Shown here: piece by piece, positions 9,998 to 20,636 of the stretch | Position numbering within the stretch: position 1 is the first letter of the stretch | How the letters are laid out: each line of letters begins with the position of its first letter | Assembly: GCA_002104905.1 (NCBI GenBank) | Contig: MCFE01000224.1 | Span: 58,824 to 122,823 of the forward strand | DNA length: 64,000 nt | From: Basidiobolus meristosporus CBS 931.73 | Taxonomy: Eukaryota; Basidiobolomycota; Basidiobolomycetes; Basidiobolales; Basidiobolaceae | Direction of reading: 5' to 3' | Made by a program: the position numbers and the translations under genes | The notes under the pieces: model-generated | Databases searched by the model: none | What the model was told of the DNA's origin: nothing | What the model saw: only the letters and a program-made list of their open reading frames with translations

Positions 9998-11224
9998 TTA
10001 CTGGCAATCGCCATTTCCATTGCCATCTCCATTACCTCCATTACCGTCACCATTACCTCCATCACCGTACACACTAGCTCCGTTATTACCATTACCGTTG
10101 CCGCCACCATTACTCTCGCTGTCATTGCCATTACCACCATTTCCAGAGTCATATGTACCCGCTCCGTTACCACTGCTTTCATCTCCGCCATTACCGTTGC
10201 TATTGCCATTACCTCCGTTTCCAGAGTCATAGCCACCAGCTCCGTTGTCGCCGTTTCCATTACCACCATTACCATTGCCACCGTTGTCATTGCCCTTACC
10301 GCCATTTCCAGAGTCATAGGCACCAGCTCCGTTGCCGCCGTTACCATTTCCACCGTTGGCGTTACTACCGTTTCCAGAGCCGTAGGCACCTGCTCCGTTG
10401 CCACCACTTTCATCTCCGTCATTTCCATTACCTCCGTTTCCAGAGTCATAGCCACCATTGCCATTTCCATCACCACCATTTCCTGAGCCATAGGCACCAG
10501 CTCCGTTGCCGCCGTTGCCATTTCCTCCATCACCGTTGCCATCTCCATTGCCACCATTACCATTACCAAGATTTGCTGAGTTATAGCCACCAGCCCCTTT
10601 GCCACCGTTTCCATCTCCGCCATTGCCGTTGCCATTACCGCCACTTCCAGAGCTATAGGCACCAGCTCCGTTGCCGCCGTTACCATTTCCACCATCGCCG
10701 TTACTACCGTTTCCAGAGCCGTAGGCACCAGCTCCGTTGCCGCCGTCTCCATCTCCGCCATTGCCGTTGCCATTACCGCCACTTCCAGAGTCATAGGCAC
10801 CAGCTCCGTTGCCACCGTTGCCATTTCCTCCATTACCGTTGCCATCTCCATTGCCACCATTACCATTACCATCATTTGCTGAGTTATAGCCACCAGCCCC
10901 TTTGCCACCGTTTCCATCTCCGCCATTGCCGTTGCCATTACCGTCACTTCCAGAGTTATAGGCACCAGCTCCGTTGCCGCCGTTGCCATTTCCCCCATTA
11001 CCGTTGCCATCTCCATTGCCACCATTGCCATTACCACCGTTTGCAGAGTCGTGGCTACCAGCTTCGTTGCCATTTCCGCCATTGCCGTTGGCACCTCCAC
11101 TGAATACATCTGTGACATCGTAAGCCCCGCCACTCCTAGCCTGCAGTCTTCTATCGAAAGCTGCGGCGTTGATTGCTGCCAAACCAGAGAGGAAGCACAA
11201 GATTCTAGGAGCGGAGAATTTCAT
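9998..11224 (-). CDS. secreted Gly/Asn-rich repeat protein
   Basis: A single 408-codon exon. The first about 22 residues (MKFSAPRILCFLSGLAAINA) form a signal peptide, followed by a short dibasic stretch (DRRLQAR) that could be a processing site. The rest is almost wholly Gly, Asn, Asp, Ser, Ala and Tyr in about 13 imperfect repeats of GNGGNGNGG-type runs closed by GAGAYDSG or GAGGYNSA. Cysteine is absent from the repeat and appears only in the last two residues. Such silk-like repeats suggest an extracellular or wall-associated structural, adhesive or hydrated matrix protein. No enzymatic domain is visible. A TATA-like element lies at 11285-11299 and AATAAA at 9938-9943. Both other frames are also open because of the repeat, but only this one has a signal peptide and a sensible start. 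Confidence 0.85.
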   Translation of the reverse strand: MKFSAPRILCFLSGLAAINAAAFDRRLQARSGGAYDVTDVFSGGANGNGGNGNEAGSHDSANGGNGNGGNGDGNGNGGNGNGGNGAGAYNSGSDGNGNGNGGDGNGGKGAGGYNSANDGNGNGGNGDGNGNGGNGNGGNGAGAYDSGSGGNGNGNGGDGDGGNGAGAYGSGNGSNGDGGNGNGGNGAGAYSSGSGGNGNGNGGDGNGGKGAGGYNSANLGNGNGGNGDGNGDGGNGNGGNGAGAYGSGNGGDGNGNGGYDSGNGGNGNDGDESGGNGAGAYGSGNGSNANGGNGNGGNGAGAYDSGNGGKGNDNGGNGNGGNGNGDNGAGGYDSGNGGNGNSNGNGGDESSGNGAGTYDSGNGGNGNDSESNGGGNGNGNNGASVYGDGGNGDGNGGNGDGNGNGDCQ

Positions 11225-11284
11225 TCTAATGTAAAAGGAGATATACTACTGAGTGGGATGTCTTGATTTTACCAACTGGAGTGC

Positions 11285-11299
11285 CTATTTATAATATAG
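11285..11299 (-). promoter_or_regulatory. TATA box of the Gly/Asn-rich gene
   Basis: The minus strand reads CTATATTATAAATAG about 65 bp upstream of the ATG at 11224. Confidence 0.55.
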
Positions 11300-12415
11300 C
11301 GCCCCTTGGCAATTACTCCTTACCCCACACACCATCTTGGTAAGCGAGGTGTCAGCCATCATATCCAACCAGTATTTCTCCTAATCTTGCCTTACCTCCC
11401 CTTCCCCTCAATTGTTCTGTCTGCAAATTGGGTAAACGAAACCTTCCTTCCCCACATTTGGCATTTCAGGACAACAAACACACATCTGACATTATCCACT
11501 GCTGCACGTATAGTGCCACCCCCCCCCCTCACTTTGGCCAACACATCTTCTAGTGATATGGAACAGTCAACTATGGCATATTGACTGATCTTGTATTTCT
11601 TGTGCAATTTCAAAAGCAGCATTGTCTCGGTCCGGACAATCAAATGGGCAGTATCCCCTACTTATAGTGATAGTAGCCTGAAGAACACATCCCGTTTCAG
11701 TTGGATATCATATGCATGCTCAAGATGACATATGTAATACAAAGTTGCCAATTAGCAACGACACAAGCATGCTTAGGTAACGCTAGCAGTATGAGTAAAC
11801 CCTACCCTCCCAACCAGCATGGTACATGCTGAAGTAAAAGAGACAATACAATGCTCAATGAACAAGCAAATCACCATGTTAAATGTGTACTTGCGCAAAG
11901 GAACAGGATGAATGCGTGATTTGAGCCAAGTTTCACCTTTGGTTCAACCGAGTTGCTGATATGCGATGCAGTGAGACATATATGAGTGACTTCGAGATGA
12001 GCAATCGTTACCACTTTTGACTTGTGTGTGTTTGAGCAATGGTAATCAAGGGTAGACTGCAAAACATGCCTTGTAACACATTACTTATTTGAAAACCCAT
12101 CCTGGAGTTAGAGAAACATTGGGCTGATTCCAACAAGTCTTTCAAGACTGTCTGAGCTAAGGTGCAGGTAATATCAGTATTGTCAGGTTTAACATAGACC
12201 TTCCACAATGCTGAAGTTAGAGGAAATTTGTATACTTAGATTGCAGCAGTGATCAAATATATTGAGTACAGCATTGTGCTTAGCCCCCATACAAGTGTGT
12301 CAATGACTTAACATAGATCATCCCTGGCTCTGGATTACTATGGCAATTATATGTCTTGCCTTATACTTCTATGCCTCTGAACTCTGCTTAGCTAGTTGCT
12401 ATATTTTGAGTTATT
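11300..12415. other. intergenic, upstream of the Gly/Asn-rich gene
   Basis: Contains a run of ten C (about 11519-11528) and small unsupported ORFs (11306-11584, 11871-12208). No conserved protein, tRNA or repeat family is recognised. Confidence 0.45.
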
Positions 12416-12739
12416 TGTTGTAAATTTTGAAATGACACCTGAATATTCAGCCAGCTTTATCACTTAGATCATTGTCAACAAATCTTATAGAATTCTGGCA
12501 AAAATCCTTGCTGGCATTTACCTGAAGTATTACCACCAAAACATTGGGTATCCAGAACATGAAAAGCTGTACAAACAGCCCCAAATTGTGGACATATGCT
12601 CTTGGAACCTTCCTAAGGTCTTGCCAAGATCAAACAAAAGTGCAAGTACTGCTTTTGCATTCAGCAATTGATTTGGTGAAAGCTGCATAACATCCTTGTA
12701 CTCCAATTTACTTCCAATTTCTCCAAAACACATACAACA
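12416..12739 (+). repeat. solo copia LTR in the opposite orientation
   Basis: TGTTGTAAATTTTG at the left and CATACAACA at the right are the ends of the copia LTR read in element sense. The middle keeps CCTTGCTGGCATTTACCTG and AAACAGCCCCAAA from that LTR. Flanking pentamers TTATT (12411-12415) and TTAAT (12740-12744) match at four of five. It is 324 bp and strongly diverged. Confidence 0.75.
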
Positions 12740-12991
12740 TTAATTACCGGGCTCAGTGGAGCCGTAGTACATTATGTTCAGTCTCCAAATATAGGGTCAA
12801 ACAAGTGGACAGTATTGTAGAAGCTTGTGTATTTAGAGTTTCTCTCGAACAAATATCTGCAATATCCAAGGCAGACTATAAGCCTTATATTAATTTCATA
12901 TGAAATTTAGATGGCAATACATCTGGTTAATTGGGAGTAGGACAAATTGCTGCAAGTAGCTTTATGCTGCCAAAGACTTACTGATATGTAC
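12740..12991. other. spacer between LTR remnants
   Basis: No ORF, RNA gene or repeat recognised. Confidence 0.4.
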
Positions 12992-13310
12992 TGCTGTGAG
13001 AGTCTTGGAGATATTGGAAATGATTGCGGGAACAAGAAGATATGTGGTTCTCACCAAACAATCTGTTGGATGCAAAAGTAGTACCAGCACACACAGTATG
13101 CTGAGAAAGGTCTCACATGCACATGTGGAGAGTTAGGGGCTGTTTGGACAGCTCTGAGCTTTTTCATGCTCTGGGTACCTGATACTTTAGTGAGAATACT
13201 CAAGGTAAATCCCAACAAGGAACTTGGACAGAATTCTCTAAGATTTGTAGATGATGATCTAAATGACTAGGTTAGGTAATTATTTTGGTGTATTTACAAA
13301 ATTTGCAACA
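12992..13310 (-). repeat. copia LTR remnant
   Basis: Begins TGCTGTGAGAGTCTTGGAGA and ends TTTGCAACA, following the 8716-9064 LTR throughout with small deletions. A copia gag remnant follows immediately. Confidence 0.75.
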
Positions 13311-13801
13311 CTCTGGAGCTGCCTCTTTACATCCTAAGGTCATATTTCTTTTCATATGACAATATTGTAAAGGCCTCTTTGCTGTGGCATCATTGGCATC
13401 TTCACCTTCTGGACAAAATCCCATGTTCTGGGTACCTGATGTTTTGGTGAAAATATTCCCAGTAAATCCCAACAAGGAATTTGCTCAGAATTCTCCAAGA
13501 TTTGTAGGAAATGATCAAAGTGACTAAGTTAGGTGAGTATTTAGGTGGAATTACGAATTTTTACAATAGGGACAAGTAGATAATGTGGTTTTCAGTTGAT
13601 GATTGTTCAAATGTAAAAGTGGTTTTCGTACTTTTACACAGCCTTGGCAAAACAAGCCTGCATAATCTGTTGAGGAAGGTCCCAAAAGCATGTGTGCAGA
13701 CTTTGGGGGCCATTGGACAACTTTGAGATTTACCATGTTCTTGGTACCTGATATTTTGGCAAAATATTTGAAGTAAATGCCAACAAGGAGTTTGGACAAA
13801 G
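13311..13801 (-). repeat. scrambled copia gag and LTR pieces
   Basis: Residues 13311-13421 match the start of copia gag (compare 8554-8618, with the shared word AAAGGCCTCTTT). 13422-13568 matches the inner half of the LTR, ending TTTTTACAATA. 13569-13801 matches an LTR again, starting from its GGACAAGTAGAT block. The order reflects deletion and rejoining of at least two elements. Confidence 0.65.
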
Positions 13802-14590
13802 CATGATATGTGGAAACTCTGGAGACCACTGGGGGAACTCTGAATGTCTAGGAAAGCTGTCCCTACGTTTAGGGGAAAAGCTAGCCGCCTCCACCAGTAT
13901 ATTTGAACAGAATTGGTGTCAATTAGCAAAATATCCAATTCTTAGACGAGGCCGGATTTAAAGCATACAGATATTAAGCACCATTGTGTTAGAGAGACTA
14001 CTTGGCAACAACGTTTCACTTCCCTGGATTGTGCAACTGAAGGGATGAATGCTGAGACTCACCCGACAAATATTGGGTGCGGAGGAACGGAGCAGTTTAG
14101 GATCTTGAACGATATGTTGGAATTGAGTTCGATGAACCAAATTAATCGTCAACAACCTAGTAATTGGTGAACCACCAACCAGTGTAAATCACTTGAATGC
14201 TCGACCAACCAATCCCAACCAATTCCAACCAAACCACACGTTCCCAAATCATCCTGCTGCAGAAATGCCGTTCAGCAAGCATCCTGACAACGGCCAAGAG
14301 ATCCATACATTTGGATGGGAAGGGTTACGACCCTGACCGCGCCGAAATCTCGACCATTCTTTTATGTGAGCCTTTCCTTGGTGGGTGTCGTCACTGAAAA
14401 TGGAATCCGGCCTAGTAAACAACCGTGCATCCGACCCACATTTGGCGGTGCGTCACTGGCAGAATCGTGCCCCAAAACAGGCCAATCACCGGATGACACC
14501 AAGAAGCCCTACCACACCAACCATCATAAGGGTCGGTAGAGGGCAGACCGACCGGCAACCCAAAGTTACCGTGGATAGTAACGTTCCCCC
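13802..14590. other. intergenic, includes the PDI upstream region
   Basis: No copia similarity is evident beyond about 13830. Base composition turns GC-richer towards 14590. Small ORFs at 14197-14600 overlap in several frames and are not supported. No clear TATA box was found. Confidence 0.45.
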
Positions 14591-16320
14591 ATGTTGGTGA
14601 AGTCTTTGTTAGCCTCTCTGGCGCTGTACTCCTCCGCTTTTCTGCAGGCCAGCGCCCTGTACAGCTCGCGTGACGACGTGGTCGCCATCACGGAGAAGAA
14701 CTTCAGAAAGGAAGTGTTGGAAACTGAGGTAACCAAAACGGAGCGGCGTGGAGTCCCCGCTCCCCCCCCTTTGACCACGGCTCGACTAACTCCCCGTAAC
14801 CTCTGGTTATTTAGCAAGTGGTCCTGATGGAGTTCTTCGCCCCCTGGTGCGGCTACTGCCAGAAGTAGGCTCCCTTACACACAGACTTTTACGTTTCGAG
14901 GGGTAGTTCACTAACGCACCCACCTTTTCAGACTTGTTCCCGACTACAAGAAAGTCGCCCAGAACCTTAAGGGACTGGTGAAAGTGGCGGCGGTCGATTG
15001 CGACGACGAGCAGAACAAGCCCATCTGCGCCACCTACGGGATCCAAGGTACCTATTCGACAGTCAGAGACCTCGGGGTTGGATGGTTGCTCACCAAACGG
15101 GGATGGTTTTTTAGGGTTCCCCACGATCAAGCTGTTCCCGAGCGAGTTGAAGCTCGACGCGAAGCATCCCAACAAGGCCACCAAGCTACCCATAGGTAGG
15201 TGGGTTCATGCGAGGTGGAGGCTCGTCAGTTCTCTAACCGGGTTCACGTAGATTACACCGGTCCTAGAAGCGCCAAAGCCATGGTCGATTTCGCGGTCTC
15301 GAAAATCCCCTCCTACGTGCAGACGGTCAGCTCGGACGCATCCAAGAAGAAGGCCCTCACCATGGAGGAGTTTTTGGCTCAAGGCGGGGTGAGTGATGCT
15401 CCTCTGTAACCCCCTCCCCCGGCCGCAGTCGGACTAACCCCGGATCTCTAGGAGGACTCCCCCAAAGCCATCCTGTTCACCAACAAAGATAAGACCACCA
15501 CCCTCTACAAGGCGCTGTCGGTCGACTACCACAACCGCATCACCCTGGGTCAGGTGAAGAACACCGAGAGTGAAATCGTCCAACGCTACAACGTGGAGAA
15601 ATTCCCGACCCTGCTCGTCTTCCCCAAGGGAGCCCAGAGCGAGCCTGTTGTCTACGACGGTACGGTGAACCAGTTCCCATGCTGAACACCCCCTCGCGAG
15701 ACTCATTGTTCCTGTTGATGTTAGGGGCCTTGAAACACGCGGCGTTATTCGAGTTCATGGGACAATATGCGCCATCGAAAGCCAGCCAGAAATCCCGCCC
15801 CAACCCACCGGAAACCAAACCCTGTAAGTGGACTCGCCTGTGACTTGTCTACTGGTCGGTCGGTAGCTAATCCATTCTAGTCAACCCTGAGATCGTCAAG
15901 ATCGAGAGCCAAGCCCAGCTCGAGCAGGAGTGTCTGTCGAAGGGAGGATTCTGCGCGATCAGCTTCCTCTCGGTGGAGCCGGAGTATCCCGAAAGTGTGG
16001 CCGAGTTCGAGAGCAACCTCGCGCTGCTGAGGAAGGTCAAGAAGGCCCAGCACGACAAGAACCAGGCCATCCATTTCGTGTGGGTGAACGCACTCGAGAA
16101 GCCACAGCTGATGAAGGATCTCGATCTCTCCAGCGACATTCCCAACATGGTGGTGGTCAAACATTCGAAGCGGGCGTACAGACCGTTCATTGGTGGGTTT
16201 GACGAGGGGTCCCTCGATGCTTATTTGTCTGAAACCGCCCAAGGGAAGGGCCGCTTCTTCTCGTACAACCTGGAGCCACAGTTGGAAACCCGGAAGCTGG
16301 ATATCAAGGACGAGCTTTGA
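14591..16320 (+). CDS. ER protein disulfide isomerase with one CGYC site and KDEL tail
   Basis: Eight exons join to 422 residues: 14591-14728, 14815-14864, 14932-15047, 15115-15195, 15252-15388, 15452-15659, 15725-15823 and 15881-16320, all with GT..AG introns and matching phases. Residues 1-22 form a signal peptide. A thioredoxin domain follows with the redox pair C58-G-Y-C61 (FFAPWCGYCQKLVPDYKK) and the cis-Pro region GFPTIKLF. A second thioredoxin-like region lacks the CxxC, and the protein ends KDEL, an ER retrieval signal. The layout is close to Mpd1/P5-type isomerases, which make and shuffle disulfides in the ER lumen. AATAAA at 16342-16347 is the poly(A) signal. The gene converges on the cyclin gene with 49 bp between stop codons. 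Confidence 0.92.
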
Positions 16321-16369
16321 GACGGGCGGTTGTTGAAGAGAAATAAAGTTGGAAAGCAAAGAGAGAGGA

Positions 16370-17107
16370 CTATTTTATTTGAGCGTAGTTTGATAGGGTG
16401 TGCAGCAAGGAGGAGACGGAGGTGGTTTCGGGGGGACTCGACTTGGTGGGCTTGCATTCTTGGGAGGCGTAGTACTTGCGCCAGTAGTTGTGGGAGGATT
16501 CAAACCGTCGACGTTGCAGCAGATCTTGATACTGGGTACCCTTCAGTTCCTGTCGGTTCCAGTAATGGCCCAGGCATTGCAGCCAATGGATAAACTCCTT
16601 CTCGCTTACAAACAGGTCGAAATCCAGGAAGCTCAGGAACTCCAGCTCCATGGAGTTCAACTCCCGCACCGGGATTCTGGTGACCTCGGCCCAGGTCTTG
16701 TTGGTGTAGGTGGAATCGTCCAGAAACTTGCTGGCCAGGATCAATGCCACGGTGAAGATTCTATATTCGGAGGTACGATTTCCGCCTGCGGATGGACAGT
16801 AACTCTTGAGCCGATGGATGTATTGGAGGGCGGTCAATATGGTGGTGGACGACATTTCCGTGGTGAATATGAGCGCGCTGCAGAACGCCTTCAGGTCGGT
16901 ACTGGCTGTGGAGGAATACGAACTCAGCTGGGTGTTCCACATGTAGTTGACCATGTTCGCGGCGAACTCGGCCAGACGACAGGTGCTGATGTCTGGGAGG
17001 AATTTCGTGATCCTCTGACGTACGAGGGACTCGTGTTGTTGTGTGGATTTGTTGAACACGCAATAGTCTTTCTCTACTGGGTGGTGGGTCAGATAACTAC
17101 TCCTCAT
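16370..17107 (-). CDS. Pho80/Pcl-type cyclin
   Basis: A single exon of 245 codons. Residues about 85-190 form the cyclin box in the Pho80/Pcl style: SSTTILTALQYIHRLK, then a central VALILASKFLDDSTYTNKTWAEVT block and ELNSMELEFLSFLDFDLFVS. Such cyclins bind a Pho85-class CDK and direct it to targets in cell-cycle entry, phosphate or glycogen control. The C-terminal 60 residues are basic and Ser-rich without a recognised domain. A TATATAT stretch at 17190-17197 lies about 85 bp upstream. The 3' end faces PDI and the two 3' UTRs must nearly touch or overlap. Which Pcl subclass it belongs to cannot be told here. Confidence 0.88.
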   Translation of the reverse strand: MRSSYLTHHPVEKDYCVFNKSTQQHESLVRQRITKFLPDISTCRLAEFAANMVNYMWNTQLSSYSSTASTDLKAFCSALIFTTEMSSTTILTALQYIHRLKSYCPSAGGNRTSEYRIFTVALILASKFLDDSTYTNKTWAEVTRIPVRELNSMELEFLSFLDFDLFVSEKEFIHWLQCLGHYWNRQELKGTQYQDLLQRRRFESSHNYWRKYYASQECKPTKSSPPETTSVSSLLHTLSNYAQIK

Positions 17108-17482
17108 GGGTAAAGTGAAACACAGTGGCGAGGAATGTAGGGACAGGTGGTGGTGTGAACGGTGAGTTGCCGGGGGGAAATAACTGATGGCATATATATT
17201 GCCTTGGTCAGGTAATGGAAAGCATTCCAGGCTTTGGAGTAACCAAGAAATACCCGGTTCAAAGCCGGTTTTGACTGATTGCGATCATCAATTAGCATCC
17301 TGTCACATTCCAGGACTGTTTACCCACCCCCCATGCAGTCAACCTCCACCACACAAGCAATATCTGATGAAAATCATTGGGATTCGCAAAAACCATGGTA
17401 TTTGTTATGTACGTTTAATGTCATGTTGAAAATCTGCATTATTGGGGTTGAATGGAATGTTAGCAATGTGTAGTCTGTTGGC
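17108..17482. other. cyclin promoter and DLD 3' flank
   Basis: 375 bp between the cyclin start and the DLD stop codon, both genes on the minus strand. Contains TATATAT at 17190-17197. A CCGG-TTCAAAG-CCGG hairpin at about 17257-17271 resembles a tRNA T-arm but has no matching acceptor stem. Confidence 0.5.
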
Positions 17483-19124
17483 TTAACAATGAATGGGCTG
17501 GTCGTAAACCGCCATACAAGCCTCCTTGAATGCCTCACTCAAGGTAGGGTGGGCGTGGCAAGTACGGGCAACATCCTCGGAAGAGGCTCCGTATTCCATA
17601 GCAAGTACAGCTTCAGCAATCATTTCACCAGCGTTAGGGCCGATGATGTGAGCACCGAGGATACGGTCAGTTTCGGCATCGGAAAGGATCTTGATCATAC
17701 CGTCGGCATCGTCGTTGGTCTTGGCACGGGAGTTGGCAGAGAAGGGGAATGAGCCAACCTTGTACGTGACGCCCTCCTTCTTCAATTGCTCCTCGTTCTT
17801 ACCGCACCAGGCAACTTCGGGGTGGGTGTAGACGACGGAAGGAATAACATCATAGTTGACATGGCCATGTCCACCGGCGATGTATTCCACAGCGGCAATA
17901 CCTTCTTCCTCGGCCTTGTGAGCCAGCATGGCACCGTAAGTAGCATCACCGATGCACTTGATGTGATTCAAGTTGGTCTTGAACTCTTTGTCGATCTTGA
18001 CGCGACCTCTCTCGTCCAACTCGACACCAATGTTCTCCAAACCGAGGCCTTCGGTGTAGGGACGACGGCCGATAGACAGAAGGACAACGTCGGCTTCGAG
18101 AGACTCGGGCTTACCACCCTTGGCTGCCTCAACGTTGACAATCACTTTGCCGTCCTTCTTCTCGGTGTTCAAGACCTTGGTGTTCAACTTGAATTTGAAC
18201 CCTTGCTTGCTCAAGGTCTTTTGGAAGGCTTTGGCAATCTCAGCGTCCATACCACCTCCGATGGCACCCAAGTACTCCACCACAGTGACGTCAGCACCAA
18301 GACGGCTCCAGACTGAGCCCATTTCGAGGCCGATAACGCCGCCACCAATGACGATCATCTTCTCGGGGACCTTGTCCATGGAGAGAGCACCGGTGGAGGT
18401 AACAATTTGCTTCTCGTCAACCTCGATGCCGGGGAAAGGGGAGGGCTCGGAACCGGTAGCAATGATGATATTCTTGGCCTTGAGAGTCTCGGTCTTGCCG
18501 TCCAAAGTGGCGACCTCAATCTCGTGGGGGGAAAGGAATTTTCCAGTGCCCTTCACGTAATCCACCTTGTTCTTCTTGAACAAGAACTCGATTCCCTTGG
18601 TCAATCCGGTGACCGACTTCTCCTTGGCTTTCATCATGGTATCAAGGTTGAGCTTGACGCCCTCCACCTCGATACCGCGCTTCTTGAGATCGTGTTGGGT
18701 TTGGTGGTAGATATGGGAGTTGTTCAAAAGAGCCTTGGAGGGGATGCAGCCAACGTTCAAACAGGTACCTCCCAAGGAGCCACGCTTTTCGATACAGGCG
18801 GTCTTGAGTCCAAGTTGAGCAGCCTTGATGGCGGCGACATAACCGCCGGGACCACCACCAATAACAACAACGTCATGCTCCTCTAAAAAGTTGCCACATG
18901 TTAGTGCATCACAACAATCAGCGCAACCAAGTGGAAAACAAGCCTTACCTTGAGTGCTGTAGAGACGACGGGCTGAGCCAAGGAAGACAGGGGCCCTCAA
19001 AGTGACACTTCTAGTTTGGACCTGTTGGGGAAGAAGGTACAGTTAGCCCTGAACAGGATAGATATATAGGTTCAGGAAGACGTACAGCAAGCAGGAAGCT
19101 CTTATTAGCGACGAGCCTGAACAT
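17483..19124 (-). CDS. LPD1: mitochondrial dihydrolipoyl dehydrogenase (E3)
   Basis: Three exons: 19086-19124, 18949-19021 and 17483-18882, giving 503 residues. The start [13 protein letters not shown] plus [13 protein letters not shown] forms a mitochondrial presequence. It is followed by the FAD-binding [10 protein letters not shown], the redox disulfide [13 protein letters not shown] (C78, C83), an NAD-binding GGGVIGLE and the C-terminal catalytic [11 protein letters not shown]3 reoxidises lipoamide in pyruvate, 2-oxoglutarate and branched-chain dehydrogenases and the glycine cleavage system. The second intron (18883-18948) is 66 nt, free of stops and in phase, so an unspliced ORF reads straight through it. 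A CTAAC branch site and its lack of family similarity mark it as an intron. Length is normal. The gene diverges from ZIM17 across 654 bp. Confidence 0.96.
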
Positions 19125-19778
19125 GATAATTCAACAGAGAGAGGATAAGAATAAGGATAAGATTGAGATTACTTGACGTAGGAGTTTTATTCTTTTTCCC
19201 TAGGGAATTCGAGGGTAGTGTGTATGTCAGCAATGCGATGAATTCTTTCTCCTCAATCCGGAGGATCCCCAAAAATTTAATATCGATTTCGGGGGGCGGG
19301 GAAGCGAATGATAGGGAGTGCCATATATGGCCCAGGAAATTTCCCACTTGGCCTCGGAAACGACTCACATCTCGATGATTTCCCTCATCTCGACAATTTC
19401 CTAGAGTTTCCCACTCTCCACCACCCATATCAAGTTACCCACACTGGTGGCTTAAAATGAGGATTTTCAATGGGGGGGGGGAGGAAGGCGAGTCATTGAG
19501 GGCGCCCCTTTTTACACATCAATTTCAAATCAATCAATGCTAATGGGAATCGGGAAAGGCCCGGATAAACCATTTCTAATGTACCTGATCCCAAACGCTC
19601 AGATCAAACCCTCCGCAGGGTAGTCAATGCGAGAAAACGCGTTTTGTTAAACATGATTTCGAAATCCAGGATAACTATGATGTGACGACTGCTCATCAGG
19701 TCACCAGCCCAGCTAGAAAATTTTGAAAAATCTCGTGTTCACCTTCTATCGGTACCTTCCACCCAAAACTTAGGCACC
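19125..19778. promoter_or_regulatory. shared divergent promoter of LPD1 and ZIM17
   Basis: 654 bp separate two start codons facing away from each other, both for mitochondrial matrix proteins. No ORF of note lies inside. A run of ten G occurs near 19471-19480. No classical TATA box close to either ATG was identified. Confidence 0.45.
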
Positions 19779-20384
19779 ATGTTTAGACTCTACACCAAAG
19801 CCACCGCCGTCTCGTTCTCCAGACGCTTCCTCTCGATCCCTCTCAAACGTTCCTACTTGGCCAGCCCTCCTCCTCGGCCATTATACACACTACTCAACAA
19901 GGCCCCTTTCCTTCAACCCGCCTCTTTTTTCCACCATCGTTCCTGTTTGCATGAGCAAGCAGCCAGCAACAACGGCCCAGACTCGGAGAAACCCGAGCCA
20001 GCCATCCCCGGCCGTTTACTCATAGGTTTCACCTGTAAAGTATGCAACCACCGGCAATACAAGTTTATGTCCAAGATGGCCTATACCAAGGGGGTGGTCC
20101 TCATCCAATGCGACGGCTGCCAGAATCGCCACCTGATCGCCGACAATCTCGGTTGGTTCCGTGACGGTGGTGTGAACGTCGAGGATTTGATGAAGGAACA
20201 AGGTGAGGACATCCAGAAACTAACCAGCAACGAAGGGAGCGGAAATGGCATGCTCGAGTGGCTGCCTACAGTCTTGGCCAAGGAGGAAGCCAAACTTCAC
20301 GAGCAAGCGCAGTTGCTCAAGGAATCGGAGGAGCAAGAGGCGTTGCCTGCGGACCCTGCCCATGATGGACCTAAGGGCAAATAG
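19779..20384 (+). CDS. ZIM17: DNL-type zinc finger protein, mtHsp70 escort (Zim17/Hep1)
   Basis: An intronless 201-codon gene. A basic, Ser/Arg-rich N-terminal half of about 70 residues fits a mitochondrial presequence. Residues about 80-135 are the DNL zinc ribbon: GFTCKVCNHRQYKFMSK, an aliphatic strand, then CDGCQNRHLIADNLGWF. The two CxxC pairs bind zinc. Family members keep mitochondrial Hsp70 soluble and support protein import and Fe-S cluster biogenesis. The C-terminal about 65 residues are acidic and helical. AATAAA at 20448-20453 is the likely poly(A) signal. Confidence 0.93.
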   Translation: MFRLYTKATAVSFSRRFLSIPLKRSYLASPPPRPLYTLLNKAPFLQPASFFHHRSCLHEQAASNNGPDSEKPEPAIPGRLLIGFTCKVCNHRQYKFMSKMAYTKGVVLIQCDGCQNRHLIADNLGWFRDGGVNVEDLMKEQGEDIQKLTSNEGSGNGMLEWLPTVLAKEEAKLHEQAQLLKESEEQEALPADPAHDGPKGK

Positions 20385-20636
20385 CAACCCGTATTTGGAA
20401 TAGAATATAGACAATGTATCAACAGAATAATATTATCTCACCAATTTAATAAACGCTTGGTTTCTATGGAATTGCTTCGGCTCACTGCGACAAAAGTATC
20501 GTGCACACCGGAACGAATATGCAGTGAATGCCTGGGATTAAATCGAAGATTTGAAAGAATTTATTAGAGACAATGAATGCTATATTAGGCAAGATATGAG
20601 ATTCTATCGGCTATGCAAGCTGGCTATTAAACACTA

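Noticed and set aside
9991..11133. Alternative long ORFs over the Gly/Asn-rich gene (Met/Ala/Glu-rich on the minus strand, His/Arg/Cys-rich on the plus strand)
   Set aside because: They are frame shadows of a low-complexity repeat. They lack signal peptides and promoters, whereas the chosen frame has both.
17221..17290. Possible tRNA gene with a T-arm-like CCGG-TTCAAAG-CCGG
   Set aside because: No acceptor stem pairs across the expected 72 bases and no good D-arm is present.
17786..18886. Plus-strand ORFs of 146-176 codons over LPD1
   Set aside because: Antisense shadows of a highly biased coding sequence, with no independent motif.
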